Made by a program: the position numbers and the translations under genes. From Ensifer adhaerens (lineage in GTDB: Bacteria > Pseudomonadota > Alphaproteobacteria > Rhizobiales > Rhizobiaceae), in assembly GCF_000697965.2 (NCBI RefSeq), contig NZ_CP015880.1, positions 2,108,001 to 2,172,000 on the forward strand: a stretch of DNA of 64,000 bases. The letters are read 5' to 3'. The notes beneath the pieces were generated by a model. That model saw only the letters and a list, made by a program, of their open reading frames with translations, ran no database searches and was not told where the DNA came from. This document shows, piece by piece, positions 1-9,950 of the stretch. The first letter of the stretch is position 1; the number at the start of each line of letters is the position of its first letter.

Positions 1-548
1 AGCAGCATCTTCAGATGCCAGTCGGAGACGATCAGCCCATAAAGCGCGCCATAGGCCTCGTCGGCATCGTCGAACGTCAAGAGGCCCGCCTTGCGGCCGG
101 CTTCGAGCAGCGCTGCGGCCCGGCGGCCGATCTGCCGACGCCCGCGTTCCTGCAGCATGTGGCCGAGCTTGGAGCCGTCGCGGCTCGCCTGGCCGATCGC
201 CAGACGGTTGAGCGCCAGCGACACGTCACCGGCGAGAACCTCAAGCAGATCCTTGGCAAAAACGATCAGATGCCGCTGCAGGCTCTCGGCATCGAGCGCG
301 CGGGCGGCAACGTCCTGCGTGCGCACCTTGCTCGCCTGGAAGCCGATCATCGCCGAAATCAGCCCGTCGCGATCGCCGAACCACTTGTAGAGGCTTTCCT
401 TGGAGCAATTGGCAGCACGCGCGATGCCGGCCGTCGTCAGCGCCTTTTCGCCGCCGTCGACGAGAAGTCGCAATGCCTGCTCGAGAACGGCGCCCTGACG
501 TTCCGTCAGCCCCTCCCCGGCATTCGCCTCTCTCATCGCCACAGTCAT
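1..548 (-). CDS. TetR/AcrR-family repressor (3' end outside the window)
   Basis: Reading the minus strand from ATG at 546-548 gives an open frame that runs off the left edge. The N-terminus holds a TetR-type helix-turn-helix (residues about 18-60: LTTAGIARAANCSKESLYKWF). The C-terminal part, with LAGDVSLALNRLAIGQAS, resembles AefR-type ligand-binding domains. It is probably a dimeric local repressor. About 182 residues are visible, so only the tail is missing. A 14-bp perfect palindrome lies 26 bp upstream of the start, consistent with autoregulation. The target operon is not visible; the gene at 785 faces away and could be co-regulated. Family call is firm; ligand unknown. Confidence 0.85.
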   Translation of the reverse strand, partial: MTVAMREANAGEGLTERQGAVLEQALRLLVDGGEKALTTAGIARAANCSKESLYKWFGDRDGLISAMIGFQASKVRTQDVAARALDAESLQRHLIVFAKDLLEVLAGDVSLALNRLAIGQASRDGSKLGHMLQERGRRQIGRRAAALLEAGRKAGLLTFDDADEAYGALYGLIVSDWHLKML

Positions 549-573
549 CTGCACGCTGCCTCGCCCTCGATCA

Positions 574-587
574 GTACCGTACGGTAC
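574..587. promoter_or_regulatory. TetR operator candidate
   Basis: Perfect 14-bp palindrome gtaccgtacggtac, inside a longer run of overlapping accgtacggt half-sites, 26 bp upstream of the TetR start codon. Position and symmetry fit a TetR autoregulatory operator. Binding is inferred, not shown. Confidence 0.6.
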
Positions 588-784
588 GGTTCGCAGTGTT
601 CTAGTGAAGCCTCTCCAGAGCGTCAAGACGATTCTTGCAAAGGGGCGAAATTTCGACGGTGACGGCGCAGAAGCCGCGCCATAGGGTGCGAACCGACGGA
701 ATGGAGGTCGACCTGCCCTCGTCAGACGTAGGTGTTTGATCGTGGCGCGGTCGATCACGCGATCGATGGAATGGAGTCCAACGC

Positions 785-1363
785 ATGCAGCAGCCGGCCC
801 TCGGGATCCTGATTGGAGGAAGCTCGCATGTCGGGAAGTCGACACTCGCCAGGGCTCTCGCAAGTTCGCTCGGGCGGGAGCTGATCTCGACGGACGATCT
901 GGGCCGCCATCCCGGCAGGCCCTGGCCGTCGGTCCGTCCTCAGGTCGCCGAGTACTATGCAAGCCTGACCGACGAGACCATCCATTGGTTCCTGAAGGTG
1001 CACCACGAAAACATGTGGCCGCGCATCCGCCAGATCATCGAAAGCCGCCTAAAACACGCTCAACCCTTCGTGCTTGAAGGTGCCGCGCTCCGGCCGGAGT
1101 ATATGGCTCAATTCGAACAAGAGGACATCCTCCCCCTGTTTCTCTACGCGGATGACGCTTTCCTGCGCCGGCGTATGCTGGAAGAATCTCGGCGCGCAGA
1201 TGCTGACGGGACGAAGGCCGCGATCATCGACAAGTTCATCGAGCGCTCGATCCGCGAAAACAGAGAGATGCTGGAGGCTGCCGGAACCGCCGACATCCGG
1301 TGTATCGATGTCGCGGCGCCCGGGACGCTCGACGCCTTGGTGAAAGAGTTTTCGGCGGCCTGA
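785..1363 (+). CDS. Small P-loop kinase-like protein (AAA_33 / 2-phosphoglycerate kinase-like)
   Basis: A 192-residue protein with a clean Walker A motif GGSSHVGKST at residues 11-20 and a second acidic motif STDDL (about 35-39). The later basic LRRRM segment (about 126-130) could act as a lid. The fold should be a P-loop nucleotide kinase of the zeta-toxin/shikimate-kinase/2-phosphoglycerate-kinase type. The substrate cannot be read from the sequence. No antitoxin-like gene sits beside it, so a zeta-toxin role is not supported. The gene converges on argS with a 24-bp gap. Confidence 0.7.
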   Translation: MQQPALGILIGGSSHVGKSTLARALASSLGRELISTDDLGRHPGRPWPSVRPQVAEYYASLTDETIHWFLKVHHENMWPRIRQIIESRLKHAQPFVLEGAALRPEYMAQFEQEDILPLFLYADDAFLRRRMLEESRRADADGTKAAIIDKFIERSIRENREMLEAAGTADIRCIDVAAPGTLDALVKEFSAA

Positions 1364-1387
1364 TCACCGAGGTCGGCCAACCGAACG

Positions 1388-3323
1388 TTACATGCGCCGC
1401 ACCGGCTCCATTCCAAGAAGCTCCAGACATTTCCCGATGACCTGTGCGACGAGCCTGCATGTGGCAAGCCGACCCGACGGATCATCTGCCTTCAGCACCG
1501 GGCAATCCGCGTAGAAGCGGCTGAACGCATCTGCCACCTGGTAGGCCCGGTCGGCGATCTCGAAGGATTCGAGCTGATGCGCCGCCTGCGAAAGCGCATG
1601 CGGATACCAGAGACATTCCATCAGCACGGCCCGCTCGGACGGATGGCTGATCGAGACCATCTCGGCTGGAACCATGCCCGCCTCCTCGGCCTTGTCCAGG
1701 ATCGATGAGATCCGGGCGTAGGCATATTGAAGATACGGACCCGTCCGCCCCTCGAAGGAGGTCATCCTGTCGATGTCAAAAACATAACCTGTGTTTCGCG
1801 GCGTGGAGAGGTCGGTAAACTTCAGGGCGCCGAGACCGACGGCCGTGGCCGCCTCGCCGTCAGTCACCTTTTCCGACGACTTGGCAAGCGCCAGATCGAT
1901 CATGTCGCCGACCGATGCGGCCGACCCGTCGCGGGTCTTGAAGGGCTTGCCGTCGCTGCCACGAACGGTGCCGAAGGTCGCGTGCCGCAGTTCGACGCCA
2001 TCGGCATAACCTGCCGTCCGCGCCGCCGAAAACACGCTGGCAATATGCAGCGCCTGCCGGTCGTCGGTGCAATAGACGATCTGCTCTGTACCGAGATCGC
2101 GCACCCGCTGGCGCAGCGTCGCGAGATCCGTCGTGCCGTAAAGCGCAGCGCCGTCGCTCTTCTGAAGAAGCAGAGGTGGCGCATTGTCTGGAAGTCCGTC
2201 CCCGGCGACATCCATGACAAGAGCACCGTCGCTCTCCCGAGCGAGCTTGCGGGCAACGAGGTCGGCAAGCATGGGCGCGACTTCGGCATGCGCATCGCTT
2301 TCCCCCTTGAACAGGTCGAAATGCGCCCCTAGCACCTCTGCTGTGGCCGAGATCGCGACCAGGGAAATGGCCCGCATGCGCCCCCAGGCCGCGGTCAGGA
2401 GTGGATCTCCGTCCTGCAGTCTCGTGGTCAGCATCCGCGCCTGCGCAAGCGACGTCTCGTCCTCGCAGGCCGCATTGCCCGACCTGTAGAGAATGCCAAG
2501 TTCATCGACGGTCATGGCATCGAATGCGCGGGGATCGATGAAGGGCGCGGGATCGCCGGCTTTCCATCCGGCGGCCAAGGCCGCACCCAACAAGGGAAAT
2601 GGCCCGCATGCGCCCCCAGGCCGCGGTCAGGAGTGGATCTCCGTCCTGCAGTCTCGTGGTCAGCATCCGCGCCTGCGCAAGCGACGTCTCGTCCTCGCAG
2701 GCCGCATTGCCCGACCTGTAGAGAATGCCAAGTTCATCGACGGTCATGGCATCGAATGCGCGGGGATCGATGAAGGGCGCGGGATCGCCGGCTTTCCATC
2801 CGGCGGCCAAGGCCGCACCCAACAGAAGCTTGCCCATCTGCAGGCCCCAGTCGCCGAGATGGATATCGGACAGCACGTCGTGGCCGATCTCAAGCAGGAT
2901 GCGCCGCAGGCTTTCGCCGATGACGAAGGAACGCAGGTGCCCGACATGCAACGCCTTGGCGACGTTGGGTCCGCCGAAATCGATGATGGTGCGCAGCGGC
3001 TGCACCTTCTCGGCGGCAAGCGACCCATCGGCCAGCATCGCCGTCGCCTCCGCGGCAACCGCCGCATCCGTCAGCCGGACGTTGATGAAACCCGGACCGG
3101 CGACGGACACTTCCGCGAATTCTTCGCCGCGTGCCGCCTCGGCAACCTCAGCGGCAAGTTCGCGCGGATTCCGGCCGGCGGATTTTGCCAGCCGCATCAT
3201 GTCGTTGCATTGGAGATCGCCGAACTCGGGCCGTGTCGACCGGGCGATGGAGGGTTCGGCTTTAAGGCCGTTCAGTTCATAGGCGCGAGCAAGGGCTGCG
3301 AGTGCTGCCGATTTGACGGACAT
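1388..3323 (-). pseudogene. argS: Arginyl-tRNA synthetase gene disrupted by a tandem duplication
   Basis: Class I aminoacyl-tRNA synthetase. The ATG at 3323 begins a frame with an N-terminal Add-1-like region, then GPNVAKALHVGHL with HVGH as the HIGH motif (residues 126-129). After two copies of a 232-bp unit, the rest of the enzyme (KTRDGS as the KMSKS-equivalent, then the anticodon-binding C-terminus ending GMEPVRRM) continues in another frame. As written, the 5' frame stops at 2502 after 273 residues, and the 3' part is open only from a TTG at 2593. Removing one repeat copy gives exactly 568 codons, so the duplication is the only lesion. ArgS is normally essential, so either another copy exists elsewhere, or this is a rare allele or an assembly error. 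Confidence 0.9.
2361..2824. repeat. Perfect 232-bp tandem direct duplication inside argS
   Basis: Positions 2361-2592 and 2593-2824 are identical base for base and directly abut. The unit length is 232, which is 77 codons plus one base, so the duplication shifts the reading frame. Flanks diverge immediately on both sides (c2360 versus a2592; a2593 versus g2825), so there is no long homology at the junction. Confidence 0.97.
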
Positions 3324-3710
3324 GGATCATTTCCTGAAATTGCATGAAAAGGAGCGCAAAAGCGTTGAGAGCTTCAGCGTCGTCGTTCTGCAATTTTCGG
3401 AACCATGTTCATGGCAAGCCTCGAGATTGGAGCCCTTCAATAGTCCGTTCGGTGACCGCTGGCAATGTTATGATCGGCTGCGCCGTCACTACGTTGGTGT
3501 GGCTCAGAAGGCCCCCTCTTCCGCCTGACGGCACCCACTCGCCCAACAAGGCCCGCCCGATTTCCCGCTAATCGCGGACCCCGTTCGCGGTGCCGGCAGC
3601 ATGGCACGTCACCTATATCCCCGCCCGCGGGGAGAGGGTTATTCCTCGGGTTAAACCCGATGAGCGGGGCAATGCCTCTGGACACGCGAACACCACGCCT
3701 CAACCAACAC
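3324..3710. other. Intergenic region between argS and the LysR gene
   Basis: No convincing gene. It carries the argS promoter side and, at 3619-3641, a degenerate half of the mosaic repeat seen twice elsewhere (ccccgcccgcggggagagg core). Next to it at 3646-3660 is a short palindrome with 7-base arms tcgggtt / aacccga around one base. The rest shows nothing recognisable. Confidence 0.6.
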
Positions 3711-4559
3711 CTACTTCCACCCCCGAACCGCCTCTTCGATGAAAGCCGCGACCGCCGCCACGCTCGGCACGCGCGCCCGTTCCGGGTGCATCATCAGATA
3801 GACTGGGCGCTCGGCGGCCGCCCCCGGTTCGTCCACCGCCTCGAAACGCGGATCGCGTGAGGCCGAAACCTCCGGCAGCATCAGTTCGGCGCCGAGCGAA
3901 AGGGCCGCCTCCATCAGGATCTCCAGCTTGTCGGCCGTCAGCGCCACGCGGGCATCCGGTCTGAGCCGGTCAAGCGCCTGCATCTCCGGCACATGGGCGA
4001 GTGCCGGGCCGTAGCGCACGACCGGGCATGGGCCTTCTCCCTGCCCCCTCGGCCGGAACAGGCGGAAACGCAGCGTGCCGAGGCTCTTCACCCGCACACT
4101 GTCTTCGCCGGTGCGGGCCATGCGGATGGCGATGTCGGCCTCGCGCCGCTCGATGCTCAGCATCTGGTTGTCGGCAACGAGATCGAGGGTGAGGCCCGGA
4201 TGGCGCTGTTCGAGGCGGGCAAGCGCCGGCGCCAGGATGGCGCTCAAGACGAAGCCGATGCTGGTCACCCGTACCTGGCCCTGCAGTTCCGCCGTGCGCC
4301 GCAGCAGCGTCGCCAGCGACAGCGACGCCTCCTCCGAGATCGTCCGAAGCCGCTCGACGACGGGGGAAAGCACCGGCGTCGGCGTCAGCCGGCCGTCGAT
4401 GCGGTCGAAGAGCGCCGCCCCCACCCGCCGCTCCAGCGCCGCAAGCCGGCGCGACACCGTGGTCTGGTCGACACCAAGCGAGCGCGCCGCCTGGCTGAGC
4501 GTCGCACCGCGCACCAGATGATCGAGCAGTTCGAGATCCGCCCATCCCCCTGCATTCAT
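3711..4559 (-). CDS. LysR-family transcriptional regulator
   Basis: Starting at MNAGGWADLELL gives 282 residues: an N-terminal winged helix (LSQAARSLGVDQTTVSRRLAALE) and a periplasmic-binding-protein-like effector domain. An in-frame ATG at 4589 would add ten residues but has no better ribosome site. The gene is divergent from the cysteine hydrolase at 4738, the usual arrangement for a LysR protein controlling its neighbour. The effector domain has the short form seen in LysR proteins of small oxidoreductase/hydrolase pairs. The ligand is unknown. Confidence 0.85.
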   Translation of the reverse strand: MNAGGWADLELLDHLVRGATLSQAARSLGVDQTTVSRRLAALERRVGAALFDRIDGRLTPTPVLSPVVERLRTISEEASLSLATLLRRTAELQGQVRVTSIGFVLSAILAPALARLEQRHPGLTLDLVADNQMLSIERREADIAIRMARTGEDSVRVKSLGTLRFRLFRPRGQGEGPCPVVRYGPALAHVPEMQALDRLRPDARVALTADKLEILMEAALSLGAELMLPEVSASRDPRFEAVDEPGAAAERPVYLMMHPERARVPSVAAVAAFIEEAVRGWK

Positions 4560-4672
4560 GCAGATAGTCCTCCGAAAAATTCGGATCACTCTGCGCCAAC
4601 GCAGCCGCTAAGATCAAGCCCATAGACCGACCGCTTCGACGAACCAACGCCAGGGCTACGGCCCCGAAACCA

Positions 4673-4689
4673 CCGCCCGGCCAGGGCGG
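4673..4689. promoter_or_regulatory. Inverted repeat in the LysR/hydrolase intergenic region
   Basis: Arms ccgccc and gggcgg separated by five bases, midway between the divergent LysR gene and the hydrolase gene. It could be an operator, but it is GC-only and could arise by chance. Confidence 0.3.
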
Positions 4690-4737
4690 CCTTCCACCAA
4701 ACACCCTGCACCGTCCGCACAAACAAGGAGCCTTCCC

Positions 4738-5346
4738 ATGTCCGATTCCGCGCCCGCAGCAACCCTTTTCACACTTGCCGGCGTCACGCTCGCCCCGCCG
4801 CCGCTTGGCGAAGCGACGCTGGTGCTGATCGACTACCAGAACGAATATCTGGCCGGCCCCGTGCGCCTGGTCGAGCCGGAAGCGGCGATCGAAAAGGCGC
4901 GGCAGTTGCTGGTCGCCGCTCGCGCCGCCGGCGCGAAGATCATCCACGTCGCTCATAAGGGGGCCGCCGGCGGCATGTTCGACCGGGGGGCGCACCGCGG
5001 CGCGATCGTCGATGCGCTGACGCCAATCGCCGGCGAAGCGGTGGTCGAGAAGATCCGGCCCAACGGCTTTTCGGACACCAACCTTGCCGAAATCATTGGG
5101 CCGGCCGGCACGCCGGTGATCTTCGCCGGCTTCATGACCCACAATTGCGTGTCGTCGACGGCCCGCGCGGCCAAGGATCTCGGCTACGGCATCACCATCG
5201 CATCCGATGCCTGCACCACACGCGACCTGCCATCGGCAAGCGGCACCATCTCCGCCCGTGCCCTGCATGACGCCGAACTTGCCGGCCTTGCCGACCACCA
5301 CGGCGCGGTCGTCAATGTCGCCGCGCTGATTGCGGCACGCAGCTGA
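4738..5346 (+). CDS. Isochorismatase-like cysteine hydrolase
   Basis: A 202-residue protein of the isochorismatase-like hydrolase family, with the catalytic triad in place: Asp in LIDYQNEY (about residue 31), Lys in VEKIRPNGF (about 102) and the nucleophile Cys in THNCVSSTA (about 136). Members hydrolyse small amides or enol ethers such as nicotinamide, N-carbamoyl amines or isochorismate. The exact substrate is not predictable here. It has an AAGGAG ribosome site and lies divergent from the LysR gene. A strong terminator follows, so it is probably a single-gene transcript under LysR control. Confidence 0.85.
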   Translation: MSDSAPAATLFTLAGVTLAPPPLGEATLVLIDYQNEYLAGPVRLVEPEAAIEKARQLLVAARAAGAKIIHVAHKGAAGGMFDRGAHRGAIVDALTPIAGEAVVEKIRPNGFSDTNLAEIIGPAGTPVIFAGFMTHNCVSSTARAAKDLGYGITIASDACTTRDLPSASGTISARALHDAELAGLADHHGAVVNVAALIAARS

Positions 5347-5372
5347 GAGACCCGTCGTTCCCTTCGAAAACG

Positions 5373-5402
5373 GGCGTCCGCAGCTGCGGGCGCCTTTCTC
5401 TT
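5373..5402 (+). terminator. Rho-independent terminator after the cysteine hydrolase
   Basis: Arms ggcgtccgcag and ctgcgggcgcc pair over 11 bp with one G-T wobble, followed by tttctctt. It lies 27 bp after the stop codon. Confidence 0.75.
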
Positions 5403-5522
5403 GCCATGCAGATGGCGAAGATTACGAAAATATAATGATCTCAATGCTTTTCGCCGGGTCCATTCGCTTCTATTTTTGAACCTATCCATTTTGGCATCGG
5501 CGATGCCGGTTAGGCGCAAGCG

Positions 5523-6860
5523 ATGAACAAGACAGCCAAGACGGCGCGAGCCGACACCACGCCCCGAGACGATGCGGCGCCCAACGTCACCTTCATTCCC
5601 GGTGCGGTGAAGACGGTGAAGCGCAGGCGCCGCTCGCGAGCCTGGCTGTGGCTGCCGGTCATCCTCGCCGTCGCCGGCGCCGGCTATTACGGCTGGACGC
5701 GCTATGGAGAGAACCCGGCCTCGACCGCAATGGTGACCGAGGTGGTGACCCGCGGCGACATCGAAAACAGCGTGACCGCCGTCGGTACGCTCGACGCGGT
5801 CAATTCCGTCGATGCCGGCGCCCAGGTCTCCGGCCAGTTGAAGGCGCTGCATGTGGCGATCGGCGACACGGTCACGCAAGACCAGCTCGTCGCCGAGATC
5901 GATCCGGCCACCATCGAGAACCGCATAGAGATCGACCAGGCGGAGCTTGCCAACCTTCAGGCCCAGCTCATTTCCAAGAGGGCGCAGCTCGTCCTCAAGC
6001 AGGCCAATATCGACCGCCAGCGCAATCTCGTCGAAACCCGGAGCGTGGCGCAATCGACGCTCGACCAGGCGATTGCCGATCTCGCCGCCGCCGAGGCCGA
6101 CGTCAACGCCATCGAGGCGCAGATCCGCAAGCAGCAGGCGACCCTTGCCGGCGACAAGGTCGATCTCGGTTACACCAAGATCTACGCGCCGATCTCGGGC
6201 ACCATCGTCGCCAACCCGGCCAAGGCCGGCCAGACGCTGAATGCCAACCAGACGACGCCGACCATCGTCACCATCGCTGACCTCTCGACCATGACCGTCA
6301 AGGCGCAGGTGTCGGAAGCAGACGTCACCCGGCTGAAGGTCGGCATGGATGCCTATTTCACCCTGCTCGGCCAGCCCGGCAAACATTTTGCCGGCAAGCT
6401 TCGCCAGATCCAGCCGATGCCGGACACGGCCAACAACGTCGTGCTCTATTACGCACTCTTCGACGTGCCCAATCCCGAAGGCGAACTGATGATGTCGATG
6501 AGCGCCCAGGTGTTCTTCGTGCAAGCCGCCGCCAAGGACGTATTGATCGTGCCGAGCGGCGCCTTGAGCCATCCGGCCAAGGGTACGGGAGATGCAACGG
6601 GTGAGAGCAACGGCCGACGCGACGGCCAGAGAAACGGAACCGGAAGCGGGCCCCGCAAGGCGCAGGTGACCGTGGTTACGGCTTCCGGCGCGCTCGAAAC
6701 CCGCGACGTCGAAATCGGCATTCGCAACCGCGTCAGCGCCGAGATCAGAAGCGGCCTCCAGGAGGGCGAGAAGGTGGTCGTCAGCACCGGATCGACAGGG
6801 AGCGGCAACGCCCGCGACAACCGAAACCAGCGTGGCATGCGCATGCCGCCGATGTTCTGA
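5523..6860 (+). CDS. macA: MacA-type periplasmic adaptor of an ABC efflux system
   Basis: A 445-residue membrane-fusion protein. A basic cytoplasmic tail (KRRRRSR) precedes one membrane anchor (about 40-58). Then come a barrel-sandwich/lipoyl half ([19 protein letters not shown]), an alpha-helical hairpin rich in Ala, Gln and Leu (about 130-205), the second lipoyl half (YAPISGTIV), a beta-barrel domain and a membrane-proximal domain. Such adaptors link an inner-membrane MacB transporter to a TolC-like outer channel. A Gly/Asn/Arg-rich insertion (about residues 360-378) is unusual. The macB gene follows 19 bp later, so this is a two-gene operon; no outer-membrane channel is encoded here. Confidence 0.92.
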   Translation: MNKTAKTARADTTPRDDAAPNVTFIPGAVKTVKRRRRSRAWLWLPVILAVAGAGYYGWTRYGENPASTAMVTEVVTRGDIENSVTAVGTLDAVNSVDAGAQVSGQLKALHVAIGDTVTQDQLVAEIDPATIENRIEIDQAELANLQAQLISKRAQLVLKQANIDRQRNLVETRSVAQSTLDQAIADLAAAEADVNAIEAQIRKQQATLAGDKVDLGYTKIYAPISGTIVANPAKAGQTLNANQTTPTIVTIADLSTMTVKAQVSEADVTRLKVGMDAYFTLLGQPGKHFAGKLRQIQPMPDTANNVVLYYALFDVPNPEGELMMSMSAQVFFVQAAAKDVLIVPSGALSHPAKGTGDATGESNGRRDGQRNGTGSGPRKAQVTVVTASGALETRDVEIGIRNRVSAEIRSGLQEGEKVVVSTGSTGSGNARDNRNQRGMRMPPMF

Positions 6861-6879
6861 TCCAAGCTCGATAGTGGCC

Positions 6880-8823
6880 ATGACCCCGCTTCTCTCACTC
6901 AGGCACGTCAGCAAGACCTATTTCAACGGCGACCTCGCCGTCGAGGTTCTGCACGGCCTGTCGCTCGATATCGAGGCGGGCGAGTTCGTGGCGATCGTCG
7001 GCCAGTCGGGTTCCGGCAAGTCGACGCTGATGAACATACTCGGCTGCCTCGACCAGCCGACCGGCGGCGACTACCTGATCGATGGCGAGAGCGTCGCTAC
7101 CCTCGACAGTGACGAGCTCGCGGCCCTTCGCCGCCGCACCTTCGGCTTCGTCTTCCAAAGCTACAACCTCATCCCGACAGCAAGCGCCAAGGAAAATGTC
7201 GAAGTACCGGCCGTCTACGCCGGCATGTCCGCCCGCGACCGGCACGACCGCGCCGAGGCGCTGCTTGAAGCGCTGAAGCTCGGCGAGCGCCTCGACCACC
7301 GGCCGGGCCAGCTGTCGGGTGGCCAGCAGCAACGCGTCTCCATCGCCCGCGCGCTGATGAACGGCGGCCGGGTGATCCTGGCCGACGAGCCGACCGGCGC
7401 GCTCGACAGCCAGAGCGGCTCGGATGTGATGGCGCTGTTGCGCGACATGAACGATCAGGGCCATACGGTCATCGTCATCACCCATTCGCGCGAGGTCGCC
7501 GAACAGGCCGACCGGCTGATCGAGATCCATGACGGCCGCATCGTCGCCGACCGCGCCAAGAAGGCCCGCGTCAACGCCGAAGGGGCGGCCGCCCTCGCCC
7601 GCCATGTCAGCGAAGGCTCGGCCGCGATCGCCGATGTCACCGAAGCCGTCAAGATGGCGTTCCGGGCGCTGAAGGCCAATCTGTTCCGCACCATCCTGAC
7701 CCTGCTCGGCATCGTCATCGGCGTCGGCTCGGTCGTCGCGATGCTGGCGATCGGCACCGGAGCGCAGGATTCCGTTCTGAGCCGCATCTCGTCGATGGGC
7801 TCGGACCTGCTGGTGGTGCGGCCGAGCATGGCGAATTTCCGCGGCAGCGCGGGCGGCAGCAACGTGACGCTGGTGCCCGCGGACGCGGACGCGATCCTGG
7901 AGGTGCCGAATGTCGCCTTCGCCGTGCCGGAGATGACCAGTTCCGTCACGCTTCGCCGCGGCAATGTCGACTATCAGACCACCGCCAACGGCACCGTACC
8001 GCAGTTTACCACCGCCAAATCCTGGAAGATGGCCAAGGGCGAGTTCATCAACCAGAACGACATGGACACCTACGCACCTGTGGCCGTACTCGGCCAGACG
8101 GTCGTGAAAACGCTTTTCCCCGACGGCGACAACCCGATCGGACAGTATGTGCTGGTCAACAAGATCCCCTTCCAGGTGATCGGCGTGATGGCGGAAATGG
8201 GCGCCACCTCCTTCGGCAACGACCAGGACGACGTGGTGCTGGTGCCGCTTTCGACCGGCAGCATCCGCCTCTTCGGCCAGCGCAACATCCGAACCATCAC
8301 CGTTCAGGTGAAGGACGGTTCGGCGATCGACATCACGCAGCAGACGATCCAGGCGCTGCTCGACCAGCGCCACAAGCGCCAGGACACGCAGATCACCAAC
8401 ATGTCCTCCGTGCGCGAGGCCTTCACCGAGACCTCGAACACATTGAAGCTGTTCCTCGCCTCGGTGGCCGCGATCTCGCTGCTCGTCGGCGGCATCGGGG
8501 TCATGAACATCATGCTCGTCTCGGTCAGCGAGCGCACCCGAGAGATCGGCGTGCGCATGGCGACCGGCGCCCGCCAGCGCGATATCCTGCTGCAGTTCAT
8601 CATCGAGGCGCTGGTCGTCTCGGCGATCGGCGGCACGCTCGGTGTGGCGCTCGGGCTTGGCACCGGCGCGCTTGCCGGCCAGTTCGGCATGCCCGTTTCC
8701 TTCACCCTCGGCCCGGTGGCGCTCGCCTTTGCCTGCGCCTTCCTGACCGGCCTCGTCTTCGGCTTCCTGCCCGCCCGCAACGCCTCGCGCCTGCAGCCGG
8801 CGGTGGCGCTGAGCGCGGATTAG
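6880..8823 (+). CDS. macB: MacB-type ABC transporter, fused ATPase and permease
   Basis: From the ATG at 6880 the protein has 647 residues. The N-terminal ATPase has Walker [10 protein letters not shown] (41-49), signature LSGGQQQR (about 145) and Walker [13 protein letters not shown]. The C-terminal half is the MacB/FtsX permease: one membrane segment near residue 275, a large periplasmic domain, then three segments ending [15 protein letters not shown]. It exports macrolide-like compounds, peptides or lipids by mechanotransmission with MacA. An upstream in-frame ATG at 6832 overlaps macA and is unlikely. The substrate is not predictable. Confidence 0.93.
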   Translation: MTPLLSLRHVSKTYFNGDLAVEVLHGLSLDIEAGEFVAIVGQSGSGKSTLMNILGCLDQPTGGDYLIDGESVATLDSDELAALRRRTFGFVFQSYNLIPTASAKENVEVPAVYAGMSARDRHDRAEALLEALKLGERLDHRPGQLSGGQQQRVSIARALMNGGRVILADEPTGALDSQSGSDVMALLRDMNDQGHTVIVITHSREVAEQADRLIEIHDGRIVADRAKKARVNAEGAAALARHVSEGSAAIADVTEAVKMAFRALKANLFRTILTLLGIVIGVGSVVAMLAIGTGAQDSVLSRISSMGSDLLVVRPSMANFRGSAGGSNVTLVPADADAILEVPNVAFAVPEMTSSVTLRRGNVDYQTTANGTVPQFTTAKSWKMAKGEFINQNDMDTYAPVAVLGQTVVKTLFPDGDNPIGQYVLVNKIPFQVIGVMAEMGATSFGNDQDDVVLVPLSTGSIRLFGQRNIRTITVQVKDGSAIDITQQTIQALLDQRHKRQDTQITNMSSVREAFTETSNTLKLFLASVAAISLLVGGIGVMNIMLVSVSERTREIGVRMATGARQRDILLQFIIEALVVSAIGGTLGVALGLGTGALAGQFGMPVSFTLGPVALAFACAFLTGLVFGFLPARNASRLQPAVALSAD

Positions 8824-8915
8824 GCAAAAGCCACGCTCCTGCCCGCCAGACGATAGACAAGTGTCGCGACACGACCCAAGATGGCAGGCACTGCATGCTT
8901 GGGGGATGATTCGCG

Positions 8916-9341
8916 ATGTGGAAGGCGTTTGCAGTTCTCTATGGGCTGCTTTTCATTTTCATGCTGTCATCGGCTTTCGTCACGCTACCCCCTGAAATCG
9001 CGGTGCAGCTGTCGTCCGCCGACCGAGCCCTGTTCTATGCGGGCCTGGCCGTGGAATTTGCTGCCATGATAGGCGTCTTTGCCTATGCCTTCGGCCTGAG
9101 GGTCCCGCCCTTGTCATTCTGGCGGCCATTCAGCTGGGTTCTCGCCTGCTGGTGTCTCTACACGTTGATGGCCGATGCCTGGGATCTCGTCACGCTCATT
9201 TCCAGCCCCCAGCCCGGAGACGAAGGCCTGCTGTCGGCCTCCCTCGGTTTGCTGTTCCTGCTCCTTCTCAGCTATTTCGGCTGGCTCGGCGTCTGGCGCT
9301 ATGGCCGCCGCATAGAGCAGCAGCCGGCCGCCATCGGCTGA
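8916..9341 (+). CDS. Small integral membrane protein, paralogue A
   Basis: A 141-residue hydrophobic protein starting MWKAFAVLYGL with about four membrane segments. Shared blocks with the next gene include MWKAFA, FAYAF or VAYAF, VPP.FWRP.SW and YFGWLGVWRYGRR. The family is unknown to me. It is the first of two tandem paralogues, and the leader DNA is also conserved. No catalytic motif is visible; the conserved WRYGRR tail suggests a basic cytoplasmic end. Confidence 0.75.
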   Translation: MWKAFAVLYGLLFIFMLSSAFVTLPPEIAVQLSSADRALFYAGLAVEFAAMIGVFAYAFGLRVPPLSFWRPFSWVLACWCLYTLMADAWDLVTLISSPQPGDEGLLSASLGLLFLLLLSYFGWLGVWRYGRRIEQQPAAIG

Positions 9342-9507
9342 CAGCGGAACGTCAGCGCGCCAAGCACTCCGGTGAAAGAATGAGAGAGCGGGCGGCATGC
9401 AGGCCGTTTGAGGCGTAAGGCCTTGCGACAACCTCGCCCGCCGAACGATAGACAAGGCGCCCATCACCGCCGAAGCTGCCACCAACGCAGATACAGGATG
9501 ATTCGCG

Positions 9508-9906
9508 ATGTGGAAGGCATTTGCAATTTTCTACGTGCTCAGCCTTGCTTTCGGCCTGGTCATAGGCGCGACGCTGCTCCTGAGCTTTTGGGACGAGATG
9601 GCATACGGGATCAAGATCCTCGGCGGCGTCAGCCTGGTCATGGCGCTGGCAACGGCGATCGGTCTCGTCGCTTACGCCTTTAATCTGCAGGTCCCGCCGT
9701 TCGGGTTCTGGCGGCCCTACAGCTGGCTGCTCGGCATCCTTCTCGGCGGCCTGTCGCTGATCAGCGTCGTGCGATTTGCCGGTCAGTTCGAAGGCGGTGA
9801 CGACCTCACCACTCTGCTCTGGCTTTGCCTGTCGCTTCTCGTCAACTATTTCAGCTGGCTCGGGATCTGGCGTTACGGCCGCCGGGTGAAGGCGATCGCG
9901 GGCTAG
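9508..9906 (+). CDS. Small integral membrane protein, paralogue B
   Basis: A 132-residue paralogue of the gene at 8916. Both share the start MWKAFA, an FWRP.SW motif in the middle and the end YFSWLGIWRYGRR. It again has four predicted membrane segments. The upstream leader (gatgattcgcgatgtggaag and a gatagacaag block about 80 bp upstream) is also shared, so the duplication included the promoter and ribosome site. The copies have diverged strongly inside the membrane segments, pointing to an old duplication. Function unknown. Confidence 0.75.
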   Translation: MWKAFAIFYVLSLAFGLVIGATLLLSFWDEMAYGIKILGGVSLVMALATAIGLVAYAFNLQVPPFGFWRPYSWLLGILLGGLSLISVVRFAGQFEGGDDLTTLLWLCLSLLVNYFSWLGIWRYGRRVKAIAG

Positions 9907-9950
9907 CCCGAGCGAACCGGGCTATGGCCCTTCGTCACGACAGGAAAGAC

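Noticed and set aside
785..1363. Zeta-toxin reading of the small P-loop kinase.
   Set aside because: No epsilon-type antitoxin is next to it and the zeta-specific peptidoglycan-precursor motifs are not obvious.
1388..2593. Treating the 3' part of argS as a second, independent gene starting TTG at 2593.
   Set aside because: The start is created by the duplication junction; the frame is the C-terminal half of one enzyme.
5184..6914. Large minus-strand frame of about 576 codons opposite macA.
   Set aside because: It lies antisense to a well-supported adaptor gene, lacks a known domain and is a GC-rich shadow.
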